From the NCBI GenBank assembly GCA_030152105.1, contig JASLIH010000477.1, positions 1 to 6,774 of the forward strand: a DNA stretch of 6,774 nt, read 5' to 3'. This stretch comes from Actinomycetes bacterium. Its GTDB lineage: Bacteria; Actinomycetota; CALGFH01. The notes under the pieces are model-generated. The model made no database searches. It was not told the DNA's origin and worked only from the letters and a program-made list of their open reading frames with translations. This document shows, in pieces, positions 1 through 6,218 of the stretch (position 1 is its first letter; each line of letters begins with the position of its first letter). A program made the translations under genes and the position numbers.

Positions 1-1
1 C

Positions 2-544
2 TCCGACGGCTCGGGCCCGCGCTCCGGTGCCGCAGCTGGCCGGGGTCGCGGCTCGCCGGTCCGCGCGCGGCCTGCCGGCCGGGTCGGCCTGGTGGTCATG
101 GGCGACCTGTCCGCCTGCCGGACCGACCGGGCCCCAGGCACGTTCCGCCCTGAAGCCGCCGCCTACGACGCCTCGATCTCCGAGGCATTCCGCGGCGCCA
201 CTCCGAAGCGCCTCCTCGACCTCGACCCAACCCAAGCCGCCAGCCTGCTCGTCTCCGGCCGGGTACCCCTCCAGGTCCTGGCCGGCGCGTTCGAACAGAT
301 CGACCCCACCGGCGAAGCCCGAGGACGTCAAGGTGAGCCAGGGCGGGGAGGGCTCCATGCCAAGGCCCCCAGCGAGACCGTGTCGGATGCGGCCCCGGGG
401 GAAACCGGGCCCAGTGCAGTCCTGGCCCATGCCGGGTCGGGCGGGATCCCAGACCAGAGCCTGGGGGAGCTGCGGGGCCGAGTGCTGTACGAGGAGGCGC
501 CCTACGGCGTCGGGTACCTCGTCGCCCTCCTGACCACGTCATGA
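2..544 (+). CDS. C-terminal part of an Rv2728c-like, class III extradiol dioxygenase subunit B-like protein
   Basis: Partial gene: the frame is open from base 2 and the start lies upstream of the window, leaving 180 visible codons. Residues around 28-47 (VGLVVMGDLSACRTDRAPG) and 84-96 (VSGRVPLQVLAGA), and the ending VLYEEAPYGVGYLVAL, match what I recall of the alanine-rich actinobacterial protein encoded just before miaA (Rv2728c in M. tuberculosis), annotated as class III extradiol dioxygenase subunit B-like. Its biochemical role is not established, so I assign no reaction. Roughly residues 101-158, between the two conserved blocks, are Gly/Pro/Ala-rich and look like an insertion, because these blocks are nearly adjacent in the relatives I remember. 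The stop TGA overlaps the miaA start in an ATGA arrangement, so the two are probably co-transcribed. The first 25 or so visible residues are also low complexity. Family call from memory and synteny, not from a search. Confidence 0.72.
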   Translation, partial: SDGSGPRSGAAAGRGRGSPVRARPAGRVGLVVMGDLSACRTDRAPGTFRPEAAAYDASISEAFRGATPKRLLDLDPTQAASLLVSGRVPLQVLAGAFEQIDPTGEARGRQGEPGRGGLHAKAPSETVSDAAPGETGPSAVLAHAGSGGIPDQSLGELRGRVLYEEAPYGVGYLVALLTTS

Positions 545-1485
545 CCGTCCCGACCCCGGAGTCTCCCGATCCTCGCCCTGGGCCGGTGCTTGCCCTGGTG
601 GGCCCCACCGCTGCTGGGAAGACCGAGGTGGCGCTCGAGGTGGCTGAGGGGCTGGGGGCCGAGGTGGTGAGTGCCGACGCGATGCTGGTGTACCGGGGGA
701 TGGACATCGGGACGGCCAAGCCGGCCCCGGAGGAGCGGGCGCGGGTGCCGCATCATCTGGTGGATCTGGTCGACCCGGGGGAGGAGTTCTCGGTGGCGCG
801 GTTCCAGCCGCTGGCCCGGGCGGCGATCGCCGGGGTGCTCGGGCGGGGGAGGGTGCCGCTGCTGGTCGGCGGGTCCGGGCTGTACTTCCATGCCGTGGTC
901 GACGAGTTCGTGTTCCCCCCGACCGACCCGGCCACGCGGGCGCGGCTGGAGGCCGAGGCGGCCGAGGTCGGGCTGGCCGAGCTGTACCGACGGCTGGCCG
1001 CGGCCGACCCGGCGGCGGCGGCGCGGATCCAGCCGGAGAACCTGCGCCGGACGGTGCGGGCGCTCGAGGTGATGGAGCTGACCGGCCGGCCGTTCTCGTC
1101 GTTCCGGGCGGCCATGGACGCCCCGGTGTCGCGCTATCGCCTGACCGTGCTCGGGCTCGACCCGGGCACCGAGCTGCTCCGGGCCCGGGTGGCCGAGCGG
1201 GTGGCGGCGATGGCCGAGGCGGGGCTGGTCGAGGAGGTGCGGCGGCTGGCCGAGCGGCCGCTGTCGCGGACCGCCCGGCAGGCCCTCGGCTACAAGGAGC
1301 TGCTCGACGCGATGGAGCAGGGTGCACCGGTCGCCGAGGCGCTGGAGGCGGTGGTCCGCCGGACCCGGGCCTATGCCCGCCGGCAGCTGGCCTGGTTCCG
1401 GAGGGACCCGCGGGTGCGATGGAGTACCCTTCCACCTGGGCCGGAGCGCGCCGCCCTGGCCCTGGAGCTGTTGGGGAAGGGTTGA
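541..1485 (+). CDS. miaA: tRNA dimethylallyltransferase (tRNA A37 isopentenyltransferase)
   Basis: Transfers the dimethylallyl group of DMAPP to N6 of adenosine 37 in tRNAs reading UNN codons, the first step towards (methylthio-)i6A; cytoplasmic. The 314-residue length is normal for the family. Visible motifs are the P-loop GPTAAGKT (21-28), SADAMLVYRGMDIGTAKP (44-61) carrying the catalytic-base Asp46, PHHLVD (70-75), LLVGGSGLYF (107-116), NLRRTVRALEV (167-177), ARQALGYKEL (245-254) and the C-terminal RTRAYARRQLAWFRRDPRVRW tRNA-binding stretch (274-294). The ATG overlaps the previous stop (ATGA) and has no clear Shine-Dalgarno sequence, so initiation probably depends on translational coupling. 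A GTG at 586 just before the P-loop is a poorer alternative. dapF begins 3 bases after the stop. Codons favour G-ending forms (GGG, GTG, CGG) more than the downstream genes do. Identification is secure. Confidence 0.97.
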   Translation: MTVPTPESPDPRPGPVLALVGPTAAGKTEVALEVAEGLGAEVVSADAMLVYRGMDIGTAKPAPEERARVPHHLVDLVDPGEEFSVARFQPLARAAIAGVLGRGRVPLLVGGSGLYFHAVVDEFVFPPTDPATRARLEAEAAEVGLAELYRRLAAADPAAAARIQPENLRRTVRALEVMELTGRPFSSFRAAMDAPVSRYRLTVLGLDPGTELLRARVAERVAAMAEAGLVEEVRRLAERPLSRTARQALGYKELLDAMEQGAPVAEALEAVVRRTRAYARRQLAWFRRDPRVRWSTLPPGPERAALALELLGKG

Positions 1486-1488
1486 CGC

Positions 1489-2304
1489 GTGGAGTTCGTC
1501 AAGGCGCACGGAACCGGCAACGACTTCGTGGTCGTCGAGGACCTCGCCGACCACTACCAGCTCACTCCCGAGCTGGTCAGGGCCGTCTGCGACCGCCACT
1601 TCGGCGTCGGCGCGGACGGCCTCATCCGCATCGCCCCGGGCACCGACGCCCCGTTCTTCATGGACTACCGCAACGCCGACGGCTCCTTGGCCGAGATGTG
1701 CGGCAACGGGGTGCGGGTGGTCGGCAAGTACCTGGGCGACCGCGGCCTCGTCAGCAGCTCCTTCGACCTGGAGACCCGCGCCGGGGTCAAGCACCTGGAG
1801 CTGCACGCCAACGACGCCGGCTGCATCGACCGGGTCACCGTCGACATGGGCCCGCCCCAGATCGGGGACGAGCGGACGCTGGACGTCGACGGCGAGCCGG
1901 TGACCGCGACCATCCTGTCCATGGGCAACCCGCACGCGGTGGTGTTCGTGGACGACGTCGACAAGGTCCCGGTGACCACCCTCGGAGCCCGGCTGGAGAC
2001 GCATCCGGCGTTCCTCCCGGCCAGGACCAACGTCGAGTTCGCCCAGGTGGTGGACCGGGCCACGGTGCGCCAGCGGACCTGGGAGCGGGGGGTCGGCGAG
2101 ACCCTGGCCTGCGGGACCGGCGCCTGCGCGGTCGCCGTGGCCGCCCAGGTGCGGGGCCTGACCGGCCGGCCGGTGGCGATCGAGCTGCGCGGCGGCCGCC
2201 TCGAGCTGGACTGGGCGCCTGGCGGCACCGTCCGCATGACCGGCCCCGCCCGTGAGGTGGCCCACGGCACCCTCACCGACGACCTGCTCGCCTCGGCCCG
2301 GTAG
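1489..2304 (+). CDS. dapF: Diaminopimelate epimerase
   Basis: Cofactor-independent epimerase converting LL-diaminopimelate to meso-diaminopimelate, the precursor of lysine and of the peptidoglycan cross-link; cytoplasmic. The 271-residue length is typical. It has the two-cysteine active site: Cys71 in EMCGNGVR (69-76) and Cys208 in LACGTGACA (206-214). Substrate-contact motifs are HGTGNDF (7-13), MDYRNADGS (58-66), GNPHAV (146-151), NVEF (181-184) and RTWERGVGET (196-205). The start is GTG, 3 bases after the miaA stop, preceded by a good GGGGAAGG ribosome site inside the end of miaA (1473-1480), so it belongs to the same operon. The miaA-dapF pairing is also seen in M. tuberculosis. The aminotransferase at 2801 would supply its substrate. 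Codons end mostly in C, unlike miaA. Identification is secure. Confidence 0.97.
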   Translation: MEFVKAHGTGNDFVVVEDLADHYQLTPELVRAVCDRHFGVGADGLIRIAPGTDAPFFMDYRNADGSLAEMCGNGVRVVGKYLGDRGLVSSSFDLETRAGVKHLELHANDAGCIDRVTVDMGPPQIGDERTLDVDGEPVTATILSMGNPHAVVFVDDVDKVPVTTLGARLETHPAFLPARTNVEFAQVVDRATVRQRTWERGVGETLACGTGACAVAVAAQVRGLTGRPVAIELRGGRLELDWAPGGTVRMTGPAREVAHGTLTDDLLASAR

Positions 2305-2356
2305 CGGGAACCGCCGGATTCCCTCCTCAGCGTACCTTTTGGCGGGGATTGTGCAT

Positions 2357-2384
2357 TAGACTGCCGCAAACCGTGCAGAAGGGG
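2357..2384 (+). promoter_or_regulatory. Candidate -10 element and ribosome site of the 102-residue ORF
   Basis: TAGACT (2357-2362) fits the actinobacterial TAnnnT -10 consensus and lies in the most AT-rich patch of the dapF-ORF gap. I see no convincing -35 hexamer at 16-18 bases. Transcription from it would start near 2369 and give a leader of about 24 bases containing AAGGGG (2379-2384), 8 bases before the ATG, a good Shine-Dalgarno match. The ribosome site is convincing; the promoter is tentative. Confidence 0.35.
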
Positions 2385-2392
2385 CGGTCTCC

Positions 2393-2701
2393 ATGTATGA
2401 CGTCCTGGTCTTCGACCACCGTCTCGCCGAGCATCGGCCGCTCGACTCCAAGTCCGAGCTGGCCCGGCTCCTGTTCGGCTACACCACCGGCAACGGCCAG
2501 CGGTTCCCGGCTCAGCCCGACCTGGTCCGGTTCGTCGCCCGACCCGGCGGAGAGGTCGACATCCAGCACGCCATGACCGGCCGGGACGCCATCACCCAGG
2601 CCGAGAGCGGCGAGGTCGTCAACTTCGTCTACCGGGCCGAGGGCCGCCGCACCGAGGGCTCCCTGGCCCGTATCGGCAGCGGCGAGCTGCGGGTCCGCTG
2701 A
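2393..2701 (+). CDS. Unrecognised 102-residue soluble protein
   Basis: I do not recognise this family. It is probably a real gene: ATG with a well-placed AAGGGG 8 bases upstream, strong G/C third-position bias across its length, an opposite-strand reading of low complexity only, and a stop followed closely by a hairpin. The product starts MYDVLVFDHRLAEHRPLDSK, has no signal peptide or membrane segment, and has alternating beta-like stretches (DVLVFD, LVRFVAR, EVVNFVYRA, GELRVR) around a short helical segment (SKSELARLLFGYTTG, about 19-33). That suggests a small alpha/beta or beta-rich cytoplasmic domain. No cysteines and no catalytic signature are visible. It sits alone between dapF and the aminotransferase, 88 bases from the former and 99 from the latter, with its own candidate promoter, so a link to diaminopimelate synthesis is only positional. 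It is not Hfq despite similar length and a position between miaA and hflX. Confidence 0.75.
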   Translation: MYDVLVFDHRLAEHRPLDSKSELARLLFGYTTGNGQRFPAQPDLVRFVARPGGEVDIQHAMTGRDAITQAESGEVVNFVYRAEGRRTEGSLARIGSGELRVR

Positions 2702-2713
2702 CCCCGAAGCAGG

Positions 2714-2745
2714 CCAGGCCGGTCGCCGCACCGACCGGGGCCTGG
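2714..2745 (+). terminator. Hairpin after the 102-residue ORF, candidate terminator
   Basis: CCAGGCC-GGTCG (2714-2725) pairs with CGACC-GG-GGCCTGG (2732-2745): 12 base pairs with a two-base GG bulge and a 6-base loop (2726-2731). It begins 13 bases after the stop. Only TTGT follows, so there is no U-tract, which is common for actinobacterial candidate terminators. It could instead be an attenuator-like structure in front of the aminotransferase gene. Confidence 0.5.
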
Positions 2746-2748
2746 TTG

Positions 2749-2789
2749 TAGGCTCGCGACTGCTCGTACGGACCGTCACGCGAGAGGGA
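2749..2789 (+). promoter_or_regulatory. Candidate -10 and ribosome site of the aminotransferase gene
   Basis: TAGGCT (2749-2754) fits TAnnnT, directly after the hairpin, but lacks a recognisable -35. An alternative pair is TTGTAG (2746-2751) with TACGGA (2767-2772), with a 15-base spacer that is short. GAGAGGGA (about 2782-2789) is a plausible Shine-Dalgarno sequence, with a somewhat long 11-base spacing to the ATG at 2801. An ATG at 2790 is out of frame and not used by this gene. Confidence 0.3.
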
Positions 2790-2800
2790 ATGCCAAGCCC

Positions 2801-3967
2801 ATGCGCACCGCACGCCGCATCGACGCCATCCCCCCGTACCTGTTCGCGGAGATCGACCGGAAGATCGCCGAGCGCAAGGCGGCGGGCGTCGACGTCATCT
2901 CGTTCGGTATCGGCGACCCCGACCTCCCCACCCCGGACTTCGTGGTCGAGGAGCTGGCCAGGGCGGCCAGGGACCCCTCGACCCACCAGTACCCGAGCTA
3001 CTTCGGGCTGCCGGCGTTCCGGCGGGCGATCGCCGACTTCTACCGGCGCCGGTTCGGCGTCGAGCTCGACCCCGACACCCAGGTCCTGCCCCTGCTCGGC
3101 TCCAAGGAGGGGATCGCCCACCTGCCCTGGGCCTTCGTCGACCCGGGCGACCAGGTGCTGGTGACCGAGCCCGGCTACCCGGTCTACGAGGTCGGGACCA
3201 TCCTGGCCGGCGGCCAGCCGGCGTACATCCCCCTCAGCGCCGAGGACGGCTGGTTCCCCGACTTCGCCGCCGTCGACCCGGCGACGGCCCCTGGGGCCAA
3301 GCTGCTGTGGCTCTGCTATCCGTCCAACCCGACCGGGGCGGTGGCCACTGTCGACCAGCTGGAGCAGGCGGTCCGGTTCGCGGCCGACCGCGACCTGCTG
3401 CTCGCCTACGACAACGCCTACTCCGAGATCACCTACGACGGCTTCGTCGCCCCGTCGGTCCTCCAGGTCCCGGGAGCCACCGAGGTGGCCCTGGAGTTCG
3501 GGTCGCTGTCCAAGATCTTCAACATGACCGGCTGGCGGATCGGCTGGGCGGTGGGCAGCCCGGTGGCCATCGAGGCCCTCGGGCGGGTCAAGACCAACAT
3601 CGACTCCGGCATCTTCAACGCCGTCCAGCGGGCAGGGGTCGCCGCCCTGGAGAGCGGCATGCCGCACCTGCCGGGGCTGCTGGAGACCTACCGGCGCCGT
3701 CGCGACCGGATCATGGAGGTCTTCTGGGACGCCGGCTGGAAGGTCGACGCCCCCAAGGGCGCCCTGTACGTGTGGCTGCCGACCCCGCCGGGGGAGTCCA
3801 GCGTCAACTTCACCGCCCGGCTGCTGGACGAGGCCGGCGTGGTCGTCGCCCCCGGCACCGGCTACGGCCCGAGCGGCGAGGGCTACATCCGCCTGTCGAT
3901 CACCATCCCCGACAGCCGCCTCGACGAGGGCTGCGAGCGGGTCCGCAAGGCGCTGGTCGGCCGGTAG
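2801..3967 (+). CDS. dapL: LL-diaminopimelate aminotransferase-like, class I/II PLP aminotransferase
   Basis: Fold-type I PLP aminotransferase of 388 residues. The opening RIDAIPPYLFAEIDRKIAE (6-24), followed by VDVISFGIGDPDLPTP (30-45), is characteristic of the LL-diaminopimelate aminotransferase group, which converts tetrahydrodipicolinate plus glutamate to LL-DAP in one step; cytoplasmic. PLP and substrate residues are visible: GSKEG (100-104), Tyr126 in EPGYPVYE, Asn176 in SNPTG, Asp204 and Tyr207 in YDNAY, the Schiff-base Lys238 in GSLSKIFNMTGWRIGW (234-249) with Arg246, and Arg364 in GYIRLSIT for the substrate carboxylate. It lies 496 bases downstream of dapF, whose substrate it would make, supporting DAP specificity. 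Related aspartate, alanine or glutamate-prephenate aminotransferases share much of this sequence, so specificity is inferred. A 9-bp hairpin follows the stop. Confidence 0.85.
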   Translation: MRTARRIDAIPPYLFAEIDRKIAERKAAGVDVISFGIGDPDLPTPDFVVEELARAARDPSTHQYPSYFGLPAFRRAIADFYRRRFGVELDPDTQVLPLLGSKEGIAHLPWAFVDPGDQVLVTEPGYPVYEVGTILAGGQPAYIPLSAEDGWFPDFAAVDPATAPGAKLLWLCYPSNPTGAVATVDQLEQAVRFAADRDLLLAYDNAYSEITYDGFVAPSVLQVPGATEVALEFGSLSKIFNMTGWRIGWAVGSPVAIEALGRVKTNIDSGIFNAVQRAGVAALESGMPHLPGLLETYRRRRDRIMEVFWDAGWKVDAPKGALYVWLPTPPGESSVNFTARLLDEAGVVVAPGTGYGPSGEGYIRLSITIPDSRLDEGCERVRKALVGR

Positions 3968-3991
3968 CCGGACAGCGGCCGGGCTGTCCGG
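3968..3991 (+). terminator. Perfect 9-bp hairpin immediately after dapL
   Basis: CCGGACAGC (3968-3976) pairs perfectly with GCTGTCCGG (3983-3991) around a GGCCGG loop, starting at the base after the stop codon. No U-tract follows (TGGAAAAGG). It lies between dapL and the hflX promoter candidate, which fits a transcription boundary. Confidence 0.5.
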
Positions 3992-4002
3992 TGGAAAAGG
4001 GT

Positions 4003-4038
4003 GGGACGGATCGCGGACGACCCGCTACGGTGGACGAG
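4003..4038 (+). promoter_or_regulatory. Candidate hflX promoter giving a leaderless transcript
   Basis: TACGGT (4026-4031) fits the TAnnnT -10 consensus and lies 7 bases before the ATG at 4039, the spacing seen in leaderless actinobacterial genes where transcription starts at the A of ATG. GGGACG (4003-4008) has the GAC core of TTGACA at a 17-base spacing. There is no Shine-Dalgarno sequence at a usable distance, since the nearest purine run (GGAAAAGGG, about 3993-4001) is almost 40 bases away. Confidence 0.45.
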
Positions 4039-5505
4039 ATGAGTGAGCACACATTGACTGACGCCCGCCAGGCCGACGGCGGGCCGGAGACCACCACCCC
4101 CGCGCGACCCGCCGACGAGGTCAAGCTGGTCGAGCTGCGCCAGCTCCGCCTGGAGCGGGTGGTGCTGGTCGGCGTCGCCGTCGACGGGTCGGTGGAGCGG
4201 GCCGAGCGGTCGGTGGAGGAGCTGCAGCGGCTGGCCGAGACCGCCGGGGCCGAGGTGCTGGACACCATGATCCAGCGGCGGGCCCGGCCGGACGCCGGCA
4301 CCTTCATCGGCAAGGGCAAGGCCAAAGAGCTGGCCGCCACCGTCAAGGCGCTCGGTGCCGACACGGTGATCATGGACGACGAGCTGTCCCCAGGGCAGCT
4401 GCGCCAGCTGGAGGAGCTGGTCGACGCCAAGGTGATCGACCGCACCGTGCTGATCCTCGACATCTTCGCCCAGCACGCCACCAGCCGGGAGGGCAAGGCC
4501 CAGGTCGAGCTCGCCCAGCTCAACTACATGCTGCCCCGGCTGCGCGGCTGGGGCGAGAGCCTGACCCGGGTCGGCAGCGGCATGGGCGCGGGTGGTCCGA
4601 TCGGCACCCGCGGGCCCGGCGAGACCAAGATGGAGGTCGACCGGCGCCGCATCCGCCGCCGCATCACCAAGCTCCGGCGCGACCTGGTCGACATGGCCCG
4701 GACCCGGGACGTCAAGCGCCGCGGCCGCGAGCGGGCCGGGGTCCCGGCCGTGGCGCTGGTCGGCTACACCAACGCCGGCAAGTCCACCCTGCTGAACCGC
4801 CTGTCCGGGGCCGGGGTGCTGGTCGAGGACAAGCTGTTCTCGACCCTGGACCCCACCACCCGGCGGCTCGACCTGCCCGGTGGCCGGGCCGCGACCTTCA
4901 CCGACACCGTCGGGTTCATCGCCAAGCTGCCCCACGACCTGGTGGAGGCGTTCAAGTCGACCCTGGAGGAGGTCGCCCGGGCCGACCTGGTCGTCCACCT
5001 GGTCGACGCCGCCCAGCCCGACCCGGGTGGGCAGATCGCCGCCGTCCGCTCGGTCCTCGGCGAGGTCGGCGCCACCGACGTGCCCGAGCTGCTGGTCCTC
5101 AACAAGGACGACCTGCTCGACGAGGTCAGCCGGGCCCGCCTGGCCCGCCTGTTCCCCGGCATCCCGATGATCTCCGCCGCGACCGGCGAGGGCGTCGACG
5201 ACCTGCTCGCCGCCATCGCCACCCGCCTGCCCCACCCCGAGGTCGAGCTGACCGCCCTGGTTCCCTACGACCGCGGCGACCTGGTCGACCGCGCCCACCG
5301 CGAGGGCGAGATCCTCGACGTCGACCACGTCGCCGAAGGCACCCGCCTCCACCTGCTCGCACCAGCCGCCCTCAGCCACGCCCTCGCCCCGTACGACGTG
5401 CTCCCCCCGGAACCCACCGGGGACGGTCGGGTGGCTGGGGGCCCGGGTGCTGGGGACGGGGCGGCCCGCGAGGCCGTGGACATCCCGGCGACCCCGGGTA
5501 GCTGA
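4039..5505 (+). CDS. hflX: GTPase HflX, ribosome-associated
   Basis: HflX-family GTPase that binds the 50S subunit and, in studied bacteria, splits stalled or hibernating ribosomes; cytoplasmic. The 488 residues comprise the N-terminal HflX domain (about 38-170; RRARPDAGTFIGKGKAKEL 80-98, DDELSPGQLRQLE 113-125, DRTVLILDIFAQHA 134-147, QVELAQLNYMLPRL 155-168), the glycine-rich GGPIGTRGPGETKMEVDRR linker (185-203), a coiled helical region, then the G domain: G1 GYTNAGKST (242-250), G2 at FSTLDPTTR (267-275), G3 DTVGF (289-293), G4 NKDD (355-358), G5 SA (379-380). The C-terminal domain ends near 456 and is followed by a disordered Gly/Ala/Pro-rich tail of about 32 residues. The frame stays open upstream through dapL, but I chose the ATG at 4039 because it follows the dapL hairpin, lies 7 bases past a -10 match, and begins about 35 residues before the conserved RLERVVLVGV. 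Probably its own transcription unit. Confidence 0.95.
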   Translation: MSEHTLTDARQADGGPETTTPARPADEVKLVELRQLRLERVVLVGVAVDGSVERAERSVEELQRLAETAGAEVLDTMIQRRARPDAGTFIGKGKAKELAATVKALGADTVIMDDELSPGQLRQLEELVDAKVIDRTVLILDIFAQHATSREGKAQVELAQLNYMLPRLRGWGESLTRVGSGMGAGGPIGTRGPGETKMEVDRRRIRRRITKLRRDLVDMARTRDVKRRGRERAGVPAVALVGYTNAGKSTLLNRLSGAGVLVEDKLFSTLDPTTRRLDLPGGRAATFTDTVGFIAKLPHDLVEAFKSTLEEVARADLVVHLVDAAQPDPGGQIAAVRSVLGEVGATDVPELLVLNKDDLLDEVSRARLARLFPGIPMISAATGEGVDDLLAAIATRLPHPEVELTALVPYDRGDLVDRAHREGEILDVDHVAEGTRLHLLAPAALSHALAPYDVLPPEPTGDGRVAGGPGAGDGAAREAVDIPATPGS

Positions 5506-5520
5506 CTGTGCGATGGCGTG

Positions 5521-5544
5521 CCCGGCGGCCGCGGCGCCGCCGGG
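5521..5544. terminator. Perfect 9-bp GC hairpin between convergent genes
   Basis: CCCGGCGGC (5521-5529) pairs with GCCGCCGGG (5536-5544) around CGCGGC. It occupies nearly the whole gap between the hflX stop (5505) and the stop of the opposing gene, whose TGA (complement of 5545-5547) directly abuts it. The position suggests a shared bidirectional terminator, though neither side has a U-tract. Confidence 0.5.
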
Positions 5545-6218
5545 TCAGACGAAGTAGCCGCTGATGTCGACGATCACGTGCACGCTGCCGCGAGTGGAGG
5601 CGTTGTGCAGGCCGACGCTGGCCATGAACTCGGTGCCGTCCGCCGGGGTGGCGGCGGCGACGATGGCATAGTTGGCCACGGTCTGACCGGTCGTCCAGTT
5701 CAGGTTGGAGACCAGCGGGATCACGTCGCTGTTGCCGGGGAACGCGCGCAGGTTCCCGCCGGAGGTGCCGCTGGTGACGGTGAGGTTGCAGGCGAGCGCC
5801 TTGGCCCCGGGCGGGACCTCGTTCCCGGCACCAGCGAAATAGTCAGGGTCGCCGAAGTCGAAGACGAAGAACTCACCGACCGACCCCTGCGGCGGGAACG
5901 GCCCGCCGCCGTCGAACCGTGTGTCCAGGTAGCGCTGGGGCGTGATCGTATGGAACGAGAGCGGTCCGCTGACGCCAGGGCGGCGGCCGCGGCCGCCTTC
6001 TGGCCACCAGCCCGGACAACCTCGCGCCGAGCCGGGATGCTCGGTGCCGCCGCGCCAGGCACGGCCGCACCCGCGACCTCGGCGCCGGCCTGCCCGACCA
6101 CGGCCCCGGCGGCGGCCATCGCGCCCGCCGTTCCGACCCCGGCCGCGCGCAGGAAGCGTCGCCTGGTCAAGCCTTGGTCGTCTGCCGATCGTCCCTTGCT
6201 GTGGCGGCCGGTGGGCAT
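5545..6218 (-). pseudogene. Tat-exported beta-domain protein, reading frame broken once
   Basis: Two overlapping - strand frames together make one protein. The 5' part starts at the ATG complementary to 6216-6218, preceded by a strong GAGGAGGT ribosome site (complement of 6223-6230). It encodes a twin-arginine signal: TRRRFLRAAG (18-27), a hydrophobic Ala/Gly-rich stretch to about 42, and AGA (44-46) as a likely cleavage site, then an Ala/Pro linker to about residue 84. The 3' part, in the next frame, continues SGPLSFHTITPQRYLDTR (RYLDTR at 5917-5934), then NLTVTSG, SNLNWTTGQTVANYAIVAA and HVIVDISGYFV at the end. I know this LDTR...SNLNW...GYF pattern as a beta-rich domain of secreted actinobacterial proteins, without a defined function. 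The span is 674 bases, one short of a whole number of codons; one added base near 5960-6000 would restore a 224-residue exported protein. Codon quality stays good on both sides, so the lesion is recent or an assembly error. Confidence 0.75.
5982..5997. repeat. 16-bp perfect GC-only palindrome at the frameshift
   Basis: GGCGGCCGCGGCCGCC reads identically on both strands. It encodes part of the poly-alanine linker of the Tat protein and lies inside the interval where the reading frame changes. Such a self-complementary GC-only stretch is prone to polymerase and base-calling slips. Confidence 0.8.

Noticed and set aside
284..300. GTTCGAAC-like palindrome resembling a LexA or other operator
   Set aside because: It lies within coding sequence, lacks the N4 spacer of a GAAC-N4-GTTC SOS box, and has no promoter nearby.
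502..2265. Long - strand open frame of 587 codons antisense to miaA and dapF
   Set aside because: It is the complement of two secure genes, rich in His/Arg/Gly/Pro with no motif; such shadows are expected in very GC-rich DNA.
2393..2701. Hfq, given the 102-residue length and a position between miaA and hflX as in E. coli
   Set aside because: None of the Hfq Sm-fold signatures (such as the KLQGQI or YKHA motifs) is present.
2327..3667. Long - strand open frame antisense to the small ORF and dapL
   Set aside because: Low-complexity shadow of a well-motivated aminotransferase gene, with no ribosome site or domain.
3307..4038. Apparent 244-residue N-terminal extension of HflX
   Set aside because: It overlaps the 3' half of dapL in another frame, is Arg/Gly/Pro-rich without motifs, and crosses the dapL hairpin; the ATG at 4039 fits the family.
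3883..5379. Long - strand open frame antisense to hflX
   Set aside because: Repetitive Gly/Asp/Leu/Gln/Val composition typical of the complement of GC-rich coding sequence; no domain.
5738..5756. GAAC...GTTC inverted pair resembling an SOS box
   Set aside because: The spacer is 8 rather than 4 bases and it sits inside the Tat-protein coding region.
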